From Serilophus lunatus (Eukaryota > Chordata > Aves > Passeriformes > Eurylaimidae), in contig VXBA01003437.1 in assembly GCA_013399895.1 (NCBI GenBank), forward strand, positions 487,105 through 551,104: a stretch of 64,000 nucleotides of DNA, given 5' to 3'. This document shows, in pieces, positions 38,201 through 53,000 of the stretch (within the stretch, counting starts at the first letter, position 1; each line of letters starts with the position of its first letter). The notes below the pieces were generated by a model. The model had not been told where the DNA came from. It ran no database searches and was given only the letters and a program-made list of their open reading frames with translations. Both the position numbers and the translations under genes were made by a program.

Positions 38201-40564
38201 CCTGCCAAGACCCTGACATCTAGCAAGAGGTAGTTTGCAGTGTCAGCTGTAGCACCTGGGCACTGTCTGGAGGAGAGAGGCTTAATGCAAAGGTGGATGT
38301 AGGATGAGAGGACTAGAATTCTTCTCTCTAGGATCTCAGTTGGTAGAAGCTTATTCTTAATCTCTATCACTGCAGGCTAAGGCCAAAGCCTTTATCTTTA
38401 TTCTGTATTGCATATTACACTGCCTCAAACTGTGGAATGGGCAGTCTCAGTGCTGCCCTCTCATAGATTGACCATCTGCATGTATAATGTTATGATCATG
38501 CCCCCTTATGTTTTAAAGCTTGGACAAGAAAATAAGGATCAGAGGTTCCTAGTCGAAGAATGGTAAGAATGCGTTTAAATCACTTGATGGTGAACTTAAT
38601 CATATGCTTAAGATTAAACAGTTAATGATTCATTTGGGTCCAAGTCTACACATAACAGATGTCTTCAGAGTCAGAGGTATGAAGAATCCCTCCAAATTTG
38701 CCAATGCCTTTTCTCTCCAATCCTGAAGATGGCTGAGGTGATCAAACTTGTCCAGAGACTGCTTCATGCTGCATCTCTAGCTGAATCATTGGCCAACTAT
38801 TCCTCTCCTATCTCCTACTCCATTACCTTCTGTGCTGAAGTGGGAGCCTATAATATGAATTTTCTGCAAAGGCTGTGTGGATAGCTATTCTCTTGTAGAT
38901 CCAGCTTGTGGGAAAGTCACAGTTTTTCTTGCTGCTTCTCTAGATCTGTTGGCAGGGTTATGTGTATATGGTTTAGCCTAAATGAGCAAGGCAAGCAAAC
39001 TGCTATTCAACAGGTGAAGGTAACATCTGCTGGCACAGTAGCTCAGAGTGCATATCCACCTCCAAGCCATTCCTCTTTTCCCTTAGCTACCTCATTAAGC
39101 TGGCTTTCCAAATTTTCCCTGCCCTGCAGGGGGCAAAGCAGCACAGCAGCAAAGCAGCATAGTAGAGCCTTAGGATTTCTTAGCCCTTGATTTCCACGGG
39201 TGAGCAGAGAGAGGGAGGGGAGCAGACAGCTGTTGCTTGTCAAGAGCTTGGCTATGAAAGAGTAATTGTGGATGGATACATGGGTGTGCAGGCTAAATGC
39301 AACAGCAGAAAGGATATAGATTTTGCTGCAAGGTGTTAGAGTGGCACAAAGCAGTGATGGGTGTAGCTGAAGAAGGCTGCATTCATCTAACAAAGCCTGT
39401 GTACTGCATTTCTTTGCAGTTGAGCAGTACAAATATGAAAAAGCAAATCTAAGCCAAGAACTGTCTCTTATCTTCCTCCCTTTAAGCCAGGGTGACTTGG
39501 TGTGTGTTGAAAATAAATATAGTCTTGCCATGTGTCTTCTTTCAAACATCAGCAGGTGTGAAGTCCTTTGGTTCTGCCGTATGTTGAGTTATGCATCAAA
39601 GAAACATCAAAACTAGACACCATAGCATCTTCTGTGAAGCCTTCAGCCTGAGAAGTACTCCTCTGTCAAATTTCAGCCACTTTCCTGTAACAGAATTGGC
39701 CTATTTTCTTTGAGACATTTTTGACTGTTCTTTAGATATATGTGTAGTAGAGGAAGATAATGATAACAATTAAAGAGGAATTGCAAGATGCTATACTGCA
39801 GGTAATGGAAGAAGAGTGTCATGATATCGTTGTGCAATAGCTTCGTGTTTTACATATTGCTCATAGTGGAACGTGCCATGAGAGGACTCAGTACGTGAGC
39901 GGAAGGGTCATTGTGGCATGTTACAGCAATGGTGATATAGGTAGCAAAGATTGCATCATAAGCTGAGTATTAACATTAAAGGACATCTAAAGAGTCCTTA
40001 AGTGGAAGAAATCCATGTGGGAAGGCTAGCTGGTGGCTACATGTGGCTTTTCCCAGAAGACATTCGATAAAAATAGTTACAGGCTGAATTCCCCAGTTTT
40101 AATTTGTGTTTGTTGAGAACGTAGTGCACTGGACTTGAATACAATTGCTTTTATGCTCTGTGACCAGGCTAGTCAAAAAGCAGCTACAAATGGGAAACTT
40201 GGAAACAAAGGCAGGGCAGGAAACAGAAATGAGCTCTCAATATGACTCTTTAAACTGAAAAAGCTATAAAAGGCTGGCATAGGTTTCGTAAAAAAGGGAG
40301 CTGGGGAACAACAGTTTCCCAACAGTTTAAAGCATCATTGTTTTTTGTCATATTTTTATTGACAAATCTTTACCCTTGTATGTTGACTCTGCATGAGAGA
40401 AATTAAAGCAACTGCTTAGATACTGTTATTTGACAAACATTATACCTATGGATCCTCTAACAAAATGCACAGGTAAATTCCTCTTCCCTTGCAGGATTCT
40501 TCCTTGTCAGGTTTCTTTTGATCTCTCATTCTCCTCATTTCCAAGGGCTGTAAGTAGAACCACC
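35243..40564. other. Intergenic, CHAC1-DLL4 (middle)
   Basis: No gene or repeat family that I can recognise. The antisense frame at 39043-39549 (168 residues) has no family signature and overlaps a + strand frame. Confidence 0.5.
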
Positions 40565-40664
40565 CACAGAATCATAGAATGGTTGGAAGGAACCGACTAG
40601 GATCATCCAGGTCCAGCTCCTGGCCCTGCACAGGACAGCCCCAAGAATCACATCATGTGCCTCT
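40565..40664 (-). mobile_element. CR1 LINE 3'-end fragment
   Basis: CACAGAATCATAGAATGG octamers, then GGTTGGAAGGAACC, a TCCAGCTCCTGGCCCTGCACAGGACA motif and CCCCAAGAATCACA, typical of a CR1 3' region in - orientation. About 100 bp. Confidence 0.85.
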
Positions 40665-43600
40665 TAGCAAGCTCTAGTCTGCATATGGAGAGATGATGTG
40701 AAAGAAACATGCTGAGAACCATGACACCTGAAATTATTTTATGCCTTTAGTAGACCCCAAGTACCATCAAACCTTGTGTTGACCTTGCTGCATTCACTGT
40801 CTCTAGCTTGAGCATACCTCTTGCCTGATCAGGCTCAGACATTACATCAGTGTCCTCTAGCAATGTGCAGAACTCTTAATAATACGTAATTGAGTCTAAC
40901 TACTGCTCTTGGAGAAAGATGAGTATTAGCCCCACTTCACACCTAGGAAGAGTGGGAGGGGAAAGTGGCTTGACCCAAGATTAAGTGTCAACCAGTGTGA
41001 GCCATTTCAGAGTACCCTGTTTGCCTGCACCTGAGCCCTGTGCATGGAGAAATCGTGAAGTTCCTTATGCAACATGAGAGAGGAGTTAAGTGTTGGCCTA
41101 CCCATTCTATGTTAGATATTACGTTGCTTGCTGAGTGCTAGGTAATGTATTGAGAAAAGCATGAGGGGGGAGTAGGCTCAGAGGCGTAAGTTGCATTGCC
41201 AAACAGAATAACAGCTCTAGTGACACGGTGGCAACAGGCTTGCACTGGCCTGCTGAGCACTGGCACGATAGCCTGGGTAGTCTGATGGCAAAAGGGATGC
41301 TGGCCTCATTTCAACTGCTCAGTCTGGCTGTACCAGTGCCCTGGTTGGTATTTCCTTCCTTCTCCTCTAGAGAAAAAGACAAGATAATTTGAAGCGAAAA
41401 GCCAAGGCTTTGCCCTCTGGAAGGATTCCAGGGTTGCAGATGGACTGGGCTTTTCACAGTGTTGCTTGAAAGCAATTACATTTGCAGTTCAGGGGAAGGG
41501 AAAATGAGAAGGGAGAGTCACTGAATTGACAGCAGGGATAAGAAGGTAGCTCATTAGCACATCATCTTTTCTGCACCCTTCTGTGTGGGAGCAGATCTCC
41601 ATATGATGACATTCAGAGTCTGGCAGGAATGTCATCCTGGAGCTAGCAGGAATTTTTCTGCAAGAAAGTGTGAGTGAATAGGTTTAAAGAGATCAAAAGT
41701 GAGCTCCTCTGTTATCCAAAGAGCATAAATGTTCATCCTTCATGGTTGTTCTCAAACTTCACTATCAGCTGCTGACCTGGAATACGAAGACAAAGTGGGG
41801 AAGTAATGAGGTATTCATTAAAACCAAAAAATACAAAACTCACAAACAAACAAAGAAAAACCAAACCAACCAACCAAAACAAAANTTGTCTTGTTCCAGC
41901 CTTGGACTGCAAGCCAAGAAGTACCTGTTTATTGCATTGTGTCTGTGCTAAATAATAGCTGGGAAAGGTCATGTCTTCCTTTACTTTGTGAACATCCTCT
42001 ATGGCAGATGACTTTATAACTGAACTCAAACCAGAAATAGCTCTCTCAGAAATAGAGAGCTGATTATGTACAGAGCAGCTACTTGTGCTTAAGAATTCCA
42101 GTAGAAACCATGCAGAAGACCTTCTCTGTGTAGCATTCATAATGATTTGGAGAGTGAGCCCTGTGTCAGTGACAGTGGTCTGTTGGAAACTCCACAGATT
42201 ATAGAGATACTGTAATTAGAATATAATACTCTTAATTATGGCCTGAAGGGCGAATTCCTTACCGGCTTGTTTGAAAGACTCATGTGACTGCTTAACAACA
42301 CTAAGGAGCACATTCCCTTATAACCTAAGCAGCCCTCATGGTCCCAGAGGAAAATGCTCGTAAAGGCATACATTAACTGTTCCCTAAAGGAGAGAGTTGA
42401 GAATGGGAAATGTGTGTATGTCTGATATGCCAGGCAAACATAAAAGACTGCGCACTGAAACAGTCCTCCATGGCACAGCTGTGCCTCCTTTTTATGATGT
42501 CTGTGTTACGTGTGAAAATATCAGTGTGAGGATCTTGAGTCCTTTTGTTGAGACAGGGATGAAGGGGCAAAGAATGAACTCTCATTGAAAGCTTTTGAAC
42601 TCGGTGAATATCAGGTAAAGACCAACCCTTCTTATTTTCTCTTAATTCTTCTGTCTCTTAAGTATAATTTCTGTCCAGCTCAGACTGGAGGAACTGGAGT
42701 TCCCACAGGCCCTGCCCACAGTTCCCACAGCGCCATGGTGTGGTAACACCTCTGTTCGGACAAGCAGTCACTCCAACAGTCTGGTTTTGCAGCCAAAAGG
42801 AGCCTCCTCAGTATTGCCTTCAGTTTGTGTCAGTGTAGGAGCTGTGCCGTTCACTTGGGCGCATCCTACAAGGTGCTAGTGACAGCAAGGTGAAGGGCAG
42901 GACTGAGGAGCGGTGTTTGTCTTTAACAGCAATGCAGCCTCCACCTGCTGTAACCTACAGTGGATAACAATACCTAATGGAGAACATGATGGACAGAGAA
43001 AGAGAATGAACTTTGTGGAGAGCAGCTGTGAGGCCTGAACAGCAAGAACTGGGAGAGAGGAGAGGGGATAGATTCCTCATCTTGAACTCCTGTGATCCTG
43101 ATTTACACCCATGCAACTCTGTTGGAGTCAGTGCAATTACATTAGTAGGAAAGCTAGCGGTGAAATGGAAAATTACTTCCATATCTATGCACCACTTGTT
43201 CTTTGTACTACTAGCACAAGCTCTCTTCATTCTTCAGAACACACTCCATCCGGGTTACAGGAAATTGCATGCTTCAACTCTTCAGCAATGCTTTTTACAA
43301 ATGAAGAAAGCAGAGAACAAGAGGAGAACACAAGATGTATGCATAAAATACTGCACAGGTTAATGCAAAGGGGTTTTAGACCTTGTCATTCAGCTCTAGA
43401 AAATTACAGCCAGGGCTATTCAGCACCCTCAAGGCAGCCATGTACTTGCATGAAGAGGCATTTGCAACCCTGTGGTGTTAACTGCCACAGGACACAGTGG
43501 GATGGCTGGGCTAAGAGCATTAAAACAAAGGTGGTGTTTATGGAAGTGAACAATTAAATTGAGAAAGATGTAAAGAAGGCATCCACCCTTCTGGGAAATT

Positions 43601-43862
43601 GCTGATCCTCTGCAGGTCTGGGGTGATGTCTTCTCCTCTGGTATCCTGTGTGGATGCCCAGCAATGCCTCAAATGCCTCTGCCTCTCTAGAAAATGACCC
43701 AAAAAGATTGGAGAACTGCAGTTAGTTATCTTCAGGAAGGAGGTAACAGGGCCTAAAGAAATAAAACAGAAGTGAAAAAGAAGCAGAGGTAGACAGTGAG
43801 GAATCATTTTCAAAGTAAGTATATACAGTGCAGCTGCTTTCCATGATATGCTGATACCTTTT
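40665..43862. other. Intergenic stretch
   Basis: No gene. It includes the A-rich CAAA/CCAA tract at 41806-41885 that ends in an undetermined base. Confidence 0.5.
41806..41885. repeat. A-rich (CAAA/CCAAC)n tract ending in N
   Basis: Low-complexity run of CAAA and CCAAC units. An N at 41885 shows that the assembly was uncertain at the edge of this tract. Confidence 0.75.
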
Positions 43863-44013
43863 CACAGAATCTTAGAATGGTTTGAATTGGAAGGGACCTT
43901 AAAGACCATCTATTTTCATCCCTCCTGCCATAGACAGGGACACCGTCTACTAGCCCAGGTTGCTCAGAGCCCCATCCAGCATGGCCTTGGACACTTCCAA
44001 GGATGGGGCATCT
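43863..44013 (-). mobile_element. CR1 LINE 3'-end fragment
   Basis: CACAGAATCTTAGAATGG octamers, then TTGGAAGGGACCTTAAAGACC, GACAGGGACACC, CCCAGGTTGCTCAGAGCCCC and CACTTCCAAGGATGGGGCATC: a fairly well-kept CR1 3' region in - orientation, about 150 bp. Confidence 0.92.
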
Positions 44014-47000
44014 ATCCCTGGTCAGACTCTGCAGACTTCACCCTTTTCCTCTGGCTCTCACATTACTCATCAAGTATTGTTATGTACTTCAGGCATAGGC
44101 TTGCAAATACCTCTTAAGCTGCTCTAACTGCCCCTTCACTACTATAATTCCAACATATGTGTGAGCCTGAGAAAAAGAAATCAAAATGAACTAGATATAC
44201 TCCAAAACATCAATGCTGCAGAAGTGACTAATTGTTGGTCCCTGAGTGGCCATGGTGCCATCTTTAACCACACCTAAAGAAGCACATGGTCTGCTCTCCC
44301 CACCTGCATCCAGGATGACATGAGAGTCATGAATTTTGAGCCTGGAGTCCTACTGGCATGTGTGCTGCCTTTCCTGCAAACTTTCTAAAGCCCTGTGCTT
44401 CGCATCCCCTCTTCCCATTTCCCCTAGTGGCAGTGATTAAATATGTTAATAAGCCTCTGACAAGAGGCATGCACAGGCTGCTGTTAGGGGTGCTGGAGCT
44501 GGTCCCTGCCTCCCTACGGGCTCCAGTGATGCTGCTGAATCAGGTGTCCAGGTATCCCCCAAAGCAAAGAGGAAGCTGAGAAAACCAGAAAGTTTTCTGC
44601 GCCTTTAAAGCACAGACTGGAGGGTGGCTGCTCTGCAGCCTTCTAGTTCAGCTATTTTCAGAGAGGTTTGTGATAGCTGGCTGGTGAGAGATGAAACTTG
44701 CCATCTCCTACACAATGTTAGTATATTTGCTTGTCTATTGTCACTGAAGAACTTATGATGCTACCGGTGCAGCCCATCAACACTGCTTGTGGTTGGGGAG
44801 CACACCAGAGAAAGGTCCTGGAGTGGGAATCTGATATTGAGGGGAAATTATGATGGGTTTTTTTCTCTCAGTGCTTGCTGCTTTGCAGTAATGCTCCTTA
44901 TGTGGAGCTGCAGTCTGAATCTGAAACATGAGCAGTGACTGCCAGAGAGATGCCCTTGCTGGCTCTTCACATTGGCACTGAATTAATGTGTGTTACCTGA
45001 TGTGCTGTGTATTATGCCACGTGGAAATGAAGGCCAGGATATAAATTCCCTGATGCCTGTGGGTTTCTCAGAGAGCAGAGTTTGTTTTGTCTCTTACAGC
45101 TTAGGGAGAAAGGCCTTACCTTTGAGTCCAATTGAAAATGGCCAAGTTTCCTCCCCTTGGCTGCTGGAGTCCATTTTGATTCCTTGTCTGTACTGTAATG
45201 TGGGTTTTGGTGCCACACACCCTCTTCCCATGACTCCAACCTGACCCTTGAAAGCAGCGTTTTGCAACACTTGAGTGCACTTCCCATGGTTATGTAGATT
45301 CCTTATTTATTACAGGGTCACTTGTGACCTTGCCATTGTGGTCCCAGAGCTGTGCAAACCCTTCTAATTATGTTAAAAAACCCACTTTGGTCAGGCATCT
45401 GCAAACTGTGACCATGCAATGATGCACCTGTACTCCCAATATTAGTAAGTGATCCCTGCAGCCACAAATCTTGCTCACAGTAACAGGACATGCTTGCATG
45501 CAACACAGGGCATCTTACGATTTGTTAGCCTCACTACTCTATTCCCCACTAACCAGAAAGGGCAGGGACAGAGCACTGCTCTGGCTTCAGTTCCAAGAGG
45601 GCCCACAGCTCTGCTTAGTTGAGGTGCCTTGTGACAGGCAGATGTAGTCTGCCACCTACCCTGAGCCTTCACAGCCTCAGAGCTGCAGCCTCAGGCTGTG
45701 ACGACTCTACAGACCTCTACTGGCTGAACTGAGCTGGTCAGGGATGCTGTACTGCTGGCTCCCGAGGGACTGTGAAACTGCCTGCACACACACATGTGAG
45801 GCTTTTGGAACTGGTGTAAAGACTTATTTCTGCTGCTCTTCCTACTCTCTGGTAAGGTGAATGTACTCAGCTTTCCAAAGGCAAAATATGAGTGCAAAAG
45901 CTGGTACGTGGTGAAGAGCTCCTTCAACACCAGCGTTCTGATCAGTCCCACATGCTGCCAGTTTGGATTCACATGGTATGATCTGTTCCTCTCCAGTCTG
46001 TTTTCAGTAGTAACTCATGGTGGGACAGTCTCTCATAAGGATAATGTATGGAAAATTCCTTGCTACCATTGCCTGCTCAGATTTCTCATAAGAAAACTCA
46101 AATGGAATAACCATAAAGCTTCATACTGCAAAGAGATTACTCATAGTGGTAAAGTCTTATTGCCAGGTGTTTTAGAAAGAAAATACATAGTTCAAAGCAT
46201 GCATGTTGTGTTCATTCAGGGTGAGCTAGGGAAAGTAGCTTTTGGTTTTTGTTATAGATCAGTTATTGCCACTTTCATGTCTTTATTCTGCAGTTTAGAG
46301 TGCCCAGCGTCTTTCCTCTGTTGCATCTCTGAAGCACTTGAATATTATGAAAGCTGCAGCAAAGGACAGTTCCTTCCACGAATACTTTGCAGTTTAAATA
46401 GACAGGGCAGGTATAAGGTGAAGGAACAGGCATGTTTTTTTTTCAGGGCAGGGGGTTTCCCACTTTAGGTGAGATGTATGGAAATAAAAGTACCAGCTCA
46501 TGGTTTCATTGGCATTCTGCTAAACTTATATGGGTATGTGCCTCTGGGATATATCTGCAAATGCTATTTATTTTTCTTCATATTTGAAAGGTAATGACAC
46601 AACACAGTAAGTAACTGGCAACACATATTAGCTGGATCAGACCCTGATCTGGGTGCTGGACTAAAGAAGGTTTTTCTAACCTAGCTGTGGCAAGTCATTT
46701 CTGCTGTGACTGCAGGACAGTAGATAAAGACACAGACCTGAGCTAGGTAATTGTTCCTAAGAGGCTCCTATGTGCTTCAGTGTTATTAGCTGTTGTTAGC
46801 TGTTATTAAATGCACGTTGTTCTCTCATGTTTCCTTGCCCCTCAATCCCCTAGAAATCAGAACTGCCGAGTATTTGCTTTCTGCCTGTAGCCTGCTCCCT
46901 GTCTCTGAGAGATCTCCAGGATCCTGTAAAGACTTTGGATACACCATCAGGCAACTAGCAAGAAGACAGACAGCAGTCTTCCAGGTGGTTGGGAAATGGA

Positions 47001-50000
47001 CAATTTCTGGGGTCCATGAGGTCCTGGGGTGCTTAAACAAGTGTGGAGAGAGTAGAAGGAGAAAGGTGTTTTTTTCTACTTGGTCCAGGGACAGCACCTC
47101 AGCATTAGAGCCTGGGACATTTGGGGGGAGACTGAAAAGGCTTAGCTGCCTCAAATATCAAAACAAGATCAGGGACATCACTTTACTACAGGTAAAGAGA
47201 AAAAACCACACACTGATAAGCCCTAAATAGAGTGGAGAAAGGCATAACCAGAAATGGGTGGATGTTGAAAGCAAATTCGGCTATGGAAGTGGAAGTATTT
47301 CTACCATGGGCGTGATGAGCACTGGGACTAGCTGCTGGAGACCATACTTAATCCCCTGTACTTTGATGCCTTAATGTGATTTCCCACAGCGTTTGCTTTA
47401 GGCAGCTCAGGTTGCTGAGTAAGCGGAAAGCCCCGTGACAAACAGGGTGTCCGAAGAGACGGGCCCCAGGAGTCCCTCACATCACCTGTCCAGCTGAGTC
47501 AGGTGATTTGCAGGGTACCTTGCTGCCTTCTGCTTGTTTGCAACAAAACCCCAGGAGTCACCAGTCCCTCATTTTGTTCTCTCTCATTTTATGGGACGTG
47601 TGAGACTCGCTTCTTTAGCTTGAGACTGGGCAGTCAAGTGGGCAGAGAAAGGGAAGATGACAGTGTGGGGAGAGCGCTGTGCTTCACATGGCAGGAAGCC
47701 ACCAGACCAGTGCCCATGGTGGTGTCTTTGTGTGAGTTGAAAAGGAGGTGCTGGGAAGCTGCTTCAGGCTTGGGAAAAACAGTTGGCATGGTCATAATTG
47801 GGCAGGAAACAGGAAATGGTGTTGTGAGGTAACAAACAGGAAGCAATGATGGCAGTAGAGCACGGCCCAGTTTGGGCTCAAACTCAAGGCAAACACTCCT
47901 TCGTGGTGAGGGGAGGTGGTGGAAGCAATATCTGTCTCCATGCACACAGTGTTTGGTTTGCCCAGATGCTGTTTATACTGAATGGATATTTAAACAATAA
48001 GATGAAACCAGCAAAGGCTTATTTGCACTTCTGCAGCCACGAGGAGTCTGAAGGATATGAAGGAGTCCTCACAAAATCCTTCTGAGTCATGTTAGCATTA
48101 AGAACTCCACAAGTCAGGAGAGAGGAACAAGCAGCTGTCAAAAGGGAGACTTTCTCAAGGACACGTAAGAGTTAAGTGCCTGCATCCCACTCTCTTCAAA
48201 GAAGAACTGCTTGCTCCTCAAATTCATACCTAAGAATGTCTCTTGCACAGCCCAAACTATCTTAGAGGTAGTTGTCAGGTTTCAGTTAATGGCATTGCAT
48301 ACCCTTCCAAGTGTTACCTTTCTCTCCGAGTTATTACAGATGCCTCGCCAGAGGCAAACGTTGGAAGGATCTACCTTTGCCAGTGAACCCTAGATAAACC
48401 ACATGGTTGGCTTAAACTAGACGCTTTATGCTTGGATGGCTGCAGTGAGGTGAGATGAATCAGCATCTGCTGAAGATGACTGAGAACAGATTGTGGAGCA
48501 ACTGCCAAAACAGCAAGGAAATTCTTCCTCCTCGTGTTTGAAAAATGTGTAAAGGTTCCTTAACACTGGTGTCTCCATGAAGGAGGAGATTTTTGTAATT
48601 GTAAGCACACAGGCATTTCTACCTGTTCCCAGGATGTAAGCAGACTCGGTCTCCAGAAACCTGGCCATGATTGTATCTAGAGTTTTGAAGAACTTCAGAA
48701 ACCTCCTCCAAAGCAACTTATGACAAACATAAATAGCATTAATAGAGTGAAAATCAGTGTAATCTTCATGAAGGAATGGGGTCTGGAGGAAGAAAAGAGC
48801 CTCTGTGCTTTAAGGAGATGTGAGAGGACGGAAAGTTGATGAAGAAGCTAACAAACATCAAGACCAGGTGGGTTGTAGTGAAAGTGATGTTTAGAACAGG
48901 GCCATTTCTTCTTTTAGTTAACACACTTTCATCTCGTGTGTGTTTTTTACACGAGCTATACTTTTTGTACATTTTGTTCAGATTGCCTTGCATTTCTTCG
49001 CTGACAGTCTCCCAGAGAACAAATGAGTTTATCATTAGGAACAATATGCTTTGGCAACGCTTCGGCATTTTCTGCCAAGGCAGAAAACGTAAGGCAACTA
49101 TGAAACAGTGTTAATAGAAAGGAATTTCAATTGCACAGTGATTCATATTTGTACCAGGAATTTTGACCCTGCTCACAAACCATCATGGATGCTGTGTGCC
49201 CCACTACTGGAATCATCAGAGCTCTTGCATGGGGCCAGGAATGGCCAAATCCTGTTCTGACTGGTGATGGTCTCTCCAGCCATAAACTCAACCTTCAGCA
49301 CATCTGTTTAGATGTTAAATACAAGTTGGTTCAATATAATTTATAAAAACAAACATAGTGCCTCTGTGACCTTCTAGACAATTAGTTAAAAATGTAATCA
49401 ACAGCAACAACTCAACAAATAAATCATAAAGCACAGCTAAAAAATGTCGTCACCAAACAGCCTCTCCTCAAACTGCATGTTTTCCTCTTTTAACTGTGTA
49501 TTTACAAAACATGACTATAAACAAAGTGCTGTTTTGCACCTTGGGACTCTCCCTGGGAATGACCTGGCCGTTATGCAGAACAACTTGTCGGGTGCAGCCT
49601 GTTGGCTGTAGGGATTCTGTAGGGAGTCTGAGCGCTGTTTCAACTTGGCAAAAGGAAAGGCACAATGCTTGCAGAGGAAATGAAGAAGGATTAAGCTCTT
49701 CTGTGGTAGCTAGATACTACATTACTGCCGGTGAAAGGCAAGTCCATCACTATTTCACAGTATATGGAAAAGATAAAGTAATTATGGGATCCTTGGTGTT
49801 ATTCAGGTCACACAACATCCAGGGCTATGTTATCTCCAGATGTGGACTACTATTTGCCTTAGCTGTTAGGTCCCCCCTCTCATGTGCTGTGTCAGTGAGA
49901 ATCCCTGGGTGACCCAGTCGGAGGGAAGGAAAAGAAGTTAGAGACTTGGGCAGCAGGAGCTATTTTCCAGTCAACTCCATGCCCTGACTTTTAAATTTCA

Positions 50001-53000
50001 CGTGCTCTTCTTCTGGCTTAGGGGCACACTCCTGCAGTGTGGGGAGCTGCCCACCTGAGCCTGTCACTACTGAGTCCTTTGGGGGCATGTGTGGAGTGCT
50101 GCTGCAAGGCAGTGGAGACCTCCGAGTGACAGGGATTGCTGGGTGAGCTTTGTAAACAGATTAGTGTTATGTCTCTTCCCCTTTGTATCTCCCGAGGGCT
50201 GAACAACTTGTTGGAGGACACAGCTTATGTATCCGTGGAGAAGAAGGCACCTCTGGGAAGGTGATGGTCTGTTATCAAGATATGAAAGGGAGGCAGCAAA
50301 GGTACATACTGGTCTCCAGAATCAAATGCTGTACATGGAACAATTGCTGTGGCATCTGAAATTCTTGCTCTTTATACAATCAATTACCTGGTGAATCAGA
50401 GAGTTCCATCCTAACCTTGCATCATGATAGACCAATGTGTGCAGAAATATGCCCCAAAACTATACAAGGGAAGAGGGGCAAGGATGCTGGTGGTGATGAC
50501 CAGCAGAGGGAAGAGGAAGCAAAAGGGTAGTTTTATGGTGCTGAGTCACATTGTTGCCCAGAGGAGGTCTGAGAGCAGAATAGGGTGGGTTAGAGAAGAT
50601 GTGGGAGTGATCAAGGAGATATCTTACTGCTTTAAGGAGAAATCTCACTGCTTTTGATATCACCAGCCATCAAGGTCACTACCTGCAAGCTCTGAGAGCT
50701 GAGCTGGCAAAACTTAAAAAGAGGGGGTAAAGTGGGGAGGGGGAAGCACAGTTAGGACAGGAAATCTTGATGGAAAGGCCATAAAATTGAAGTTGTGAAA
50801 ATAGCGAAGCATGGCAGAGGGCCACTGAACTATGTCAGTTCTCCAACTGGAGTTTGGAGTGAGAGCAAATGTGCTGGGAGTGTCATATCTGCTGCGTAAA
50901 ATCGATGTGTATTTATGGGTCAGGTATGTGAGATAAGGGAATGACAGGCAAACACAGATACGTAACTGTCACTTTAAGCCACTGTAGTGCAGGTTTGTTA
51001 GTGACCTACTGTGCCTTTCTCATTTTAGCATGAATTACTGAAAAAAGACTGAGGAGCAATGAAAATACTTGAAATGTGTTTTTACAGAGATGATTTCATC
51101 TGTTGGACTAGATGGTTGCAATTGCACCATAATTAACTTAGGCTTTCTCAGCAGCTCTTTCAAGACTAAAAGCTGTAGCTGGACAAGTATTGTGCATAAT
51201 AAATGCATTTTGCATTTATCCCATTTCTGTATCGGCCCTAATTTCTAGCAAAATCTCTCATCTGCAGTAACCTAAGTGAGCTCTGTGCCCGGTGATGTGT
51301 CCTGCTGCATGTTGTCTCAGCACCAGTGGGTGCTATAGCTACGGGTATATCCCGGCATCTGTCTCCCCTCATGAGCGGAGTCTTTAAAGAAGTAATGTAG
51401 GGCTGGAGCCGAACATGGAACAACTCAGGCGAAGCATTGCACGAAGCAGCACACCTCTCACTCACTCCAGCTCTGAAATCACTTAGATTGAAGGACTCTG
51501 CGTAGCTGTGGAATAGTTTTTAACGGGATTAATGCAGGCAAATATCAAAGAGTTTCTCAGAGGCAAATTTGGAGTTTGTCATAGGTTTGGCAGTTGTTTT
51601 CACATATGGCTTTGCAGTTGTTTTTTCATATGGCTTTTAAGTGAATTTGTGTAACCTTTTAAAACTGAAAGCCAAGTTTAGATGCAGTCCTTGAACCAAA
51701 TCCATAACCTTTCAATATTTACTACAAATTTTGCTGAAAGAAGTGAATTGTACAGTCGAGGCTGAGAACTCTATAAGCTTGTTAATAGAAAAGTCGCTGT
51801 TTATTAGTGTATGTATGATCCTGGCATAATCTGTGGTCCTTGAGAGGCATCTCTGAAGTTCAGGTTGAGTATTTAAAGCTAGAATGATCTTAGCTTTTCC
51901 TAGTGAATTCATACACTGTGGCTCAGGATGTGCTCACCTGGCCCAGCAGTCAGTGCACAGTGGCTGTCAGTAAGGAAGTTTTTTGCCAGAGATGTAGGCT
52001 GAATCCAGGATATTATGTGTTCAGCTAGTCTGCTTGTAGTTTCTTTGGCAAGGACTTGGGGATGTGCACACGTGCATAGATTCACATATGCTTTCCATCT
52101 CCTCCTGTGTGGAAGCAGGCACCACTCCTGTTTTTCCTGTGTAGGATCTGTGACCTATTCCGGTAGCTGCATCACACAGTACTGCCTCCAGTAAATATTC
52201 ACAGATTTCCTTGTAAAATGATGCTTTTTTTTTTTTCCTCTCTCCTGTGTGGATACACAAAGGCATGTGTTGTACCTGCCTTACCCCATGGGATCTACAT
52301 AATCAGGTCCATGGGTTTTAATGGATTTCAACTCCCTTTTCAACTCCTGTTTACGGATACAGTTTCCTGTCATGTTTTGAGCAGGAAAAGCTGAGTCTTT
52401 TTTGGTCTTAGCATTCCTGCTTGCCTAGGCTTTGGGAAGAGTTCTCTGTCTATTTTCCTGTTTGATTTTTGTGTGTGTTTTGTTTTAAGCAGGACAGAGT
52501 GCATGTGTGTATGTAATCCATGTGCTCAATTAGAGAGGCATCTGTTGGGTTTATTTCACATTGCCGAGGAAGGACTGCAAGCAGGGAGCATCTGCTCGGC
52601 TTTTTGTCAATGGCTTGTTTTTCATAATTTGCTCTACAGGGTGAATGTTTGGGGAGGGGGAGGTGGCTTTTTATTTCTGAGTTTCATCTTAAATTTATTT
52701 TTTATGGTAGCTGGGGAAATTGGCTGGGTTTTGAAAGTTAATTTCACTGTGAAAAGGACTCAAGAGGGAGAAACAAAACCATCCAAAATAAATAGTATTT
52801 ATGTAACCTTAATAATATGCTCGGAAGGACCCTTATGAATCATTATTTGCTGTATTTTAATGATGAAGTGAAAATAATTTGTTATGGTGCCTTTTCAATG
52901 CCAGTGGATGTTTTAGTTTTGTATTTAAGGAAAAAAAACCCCTAGCAAATTTGGGTTAGATTTTATTCTGGGGAAAGACAGGAAAGCCATCTAATATTCA

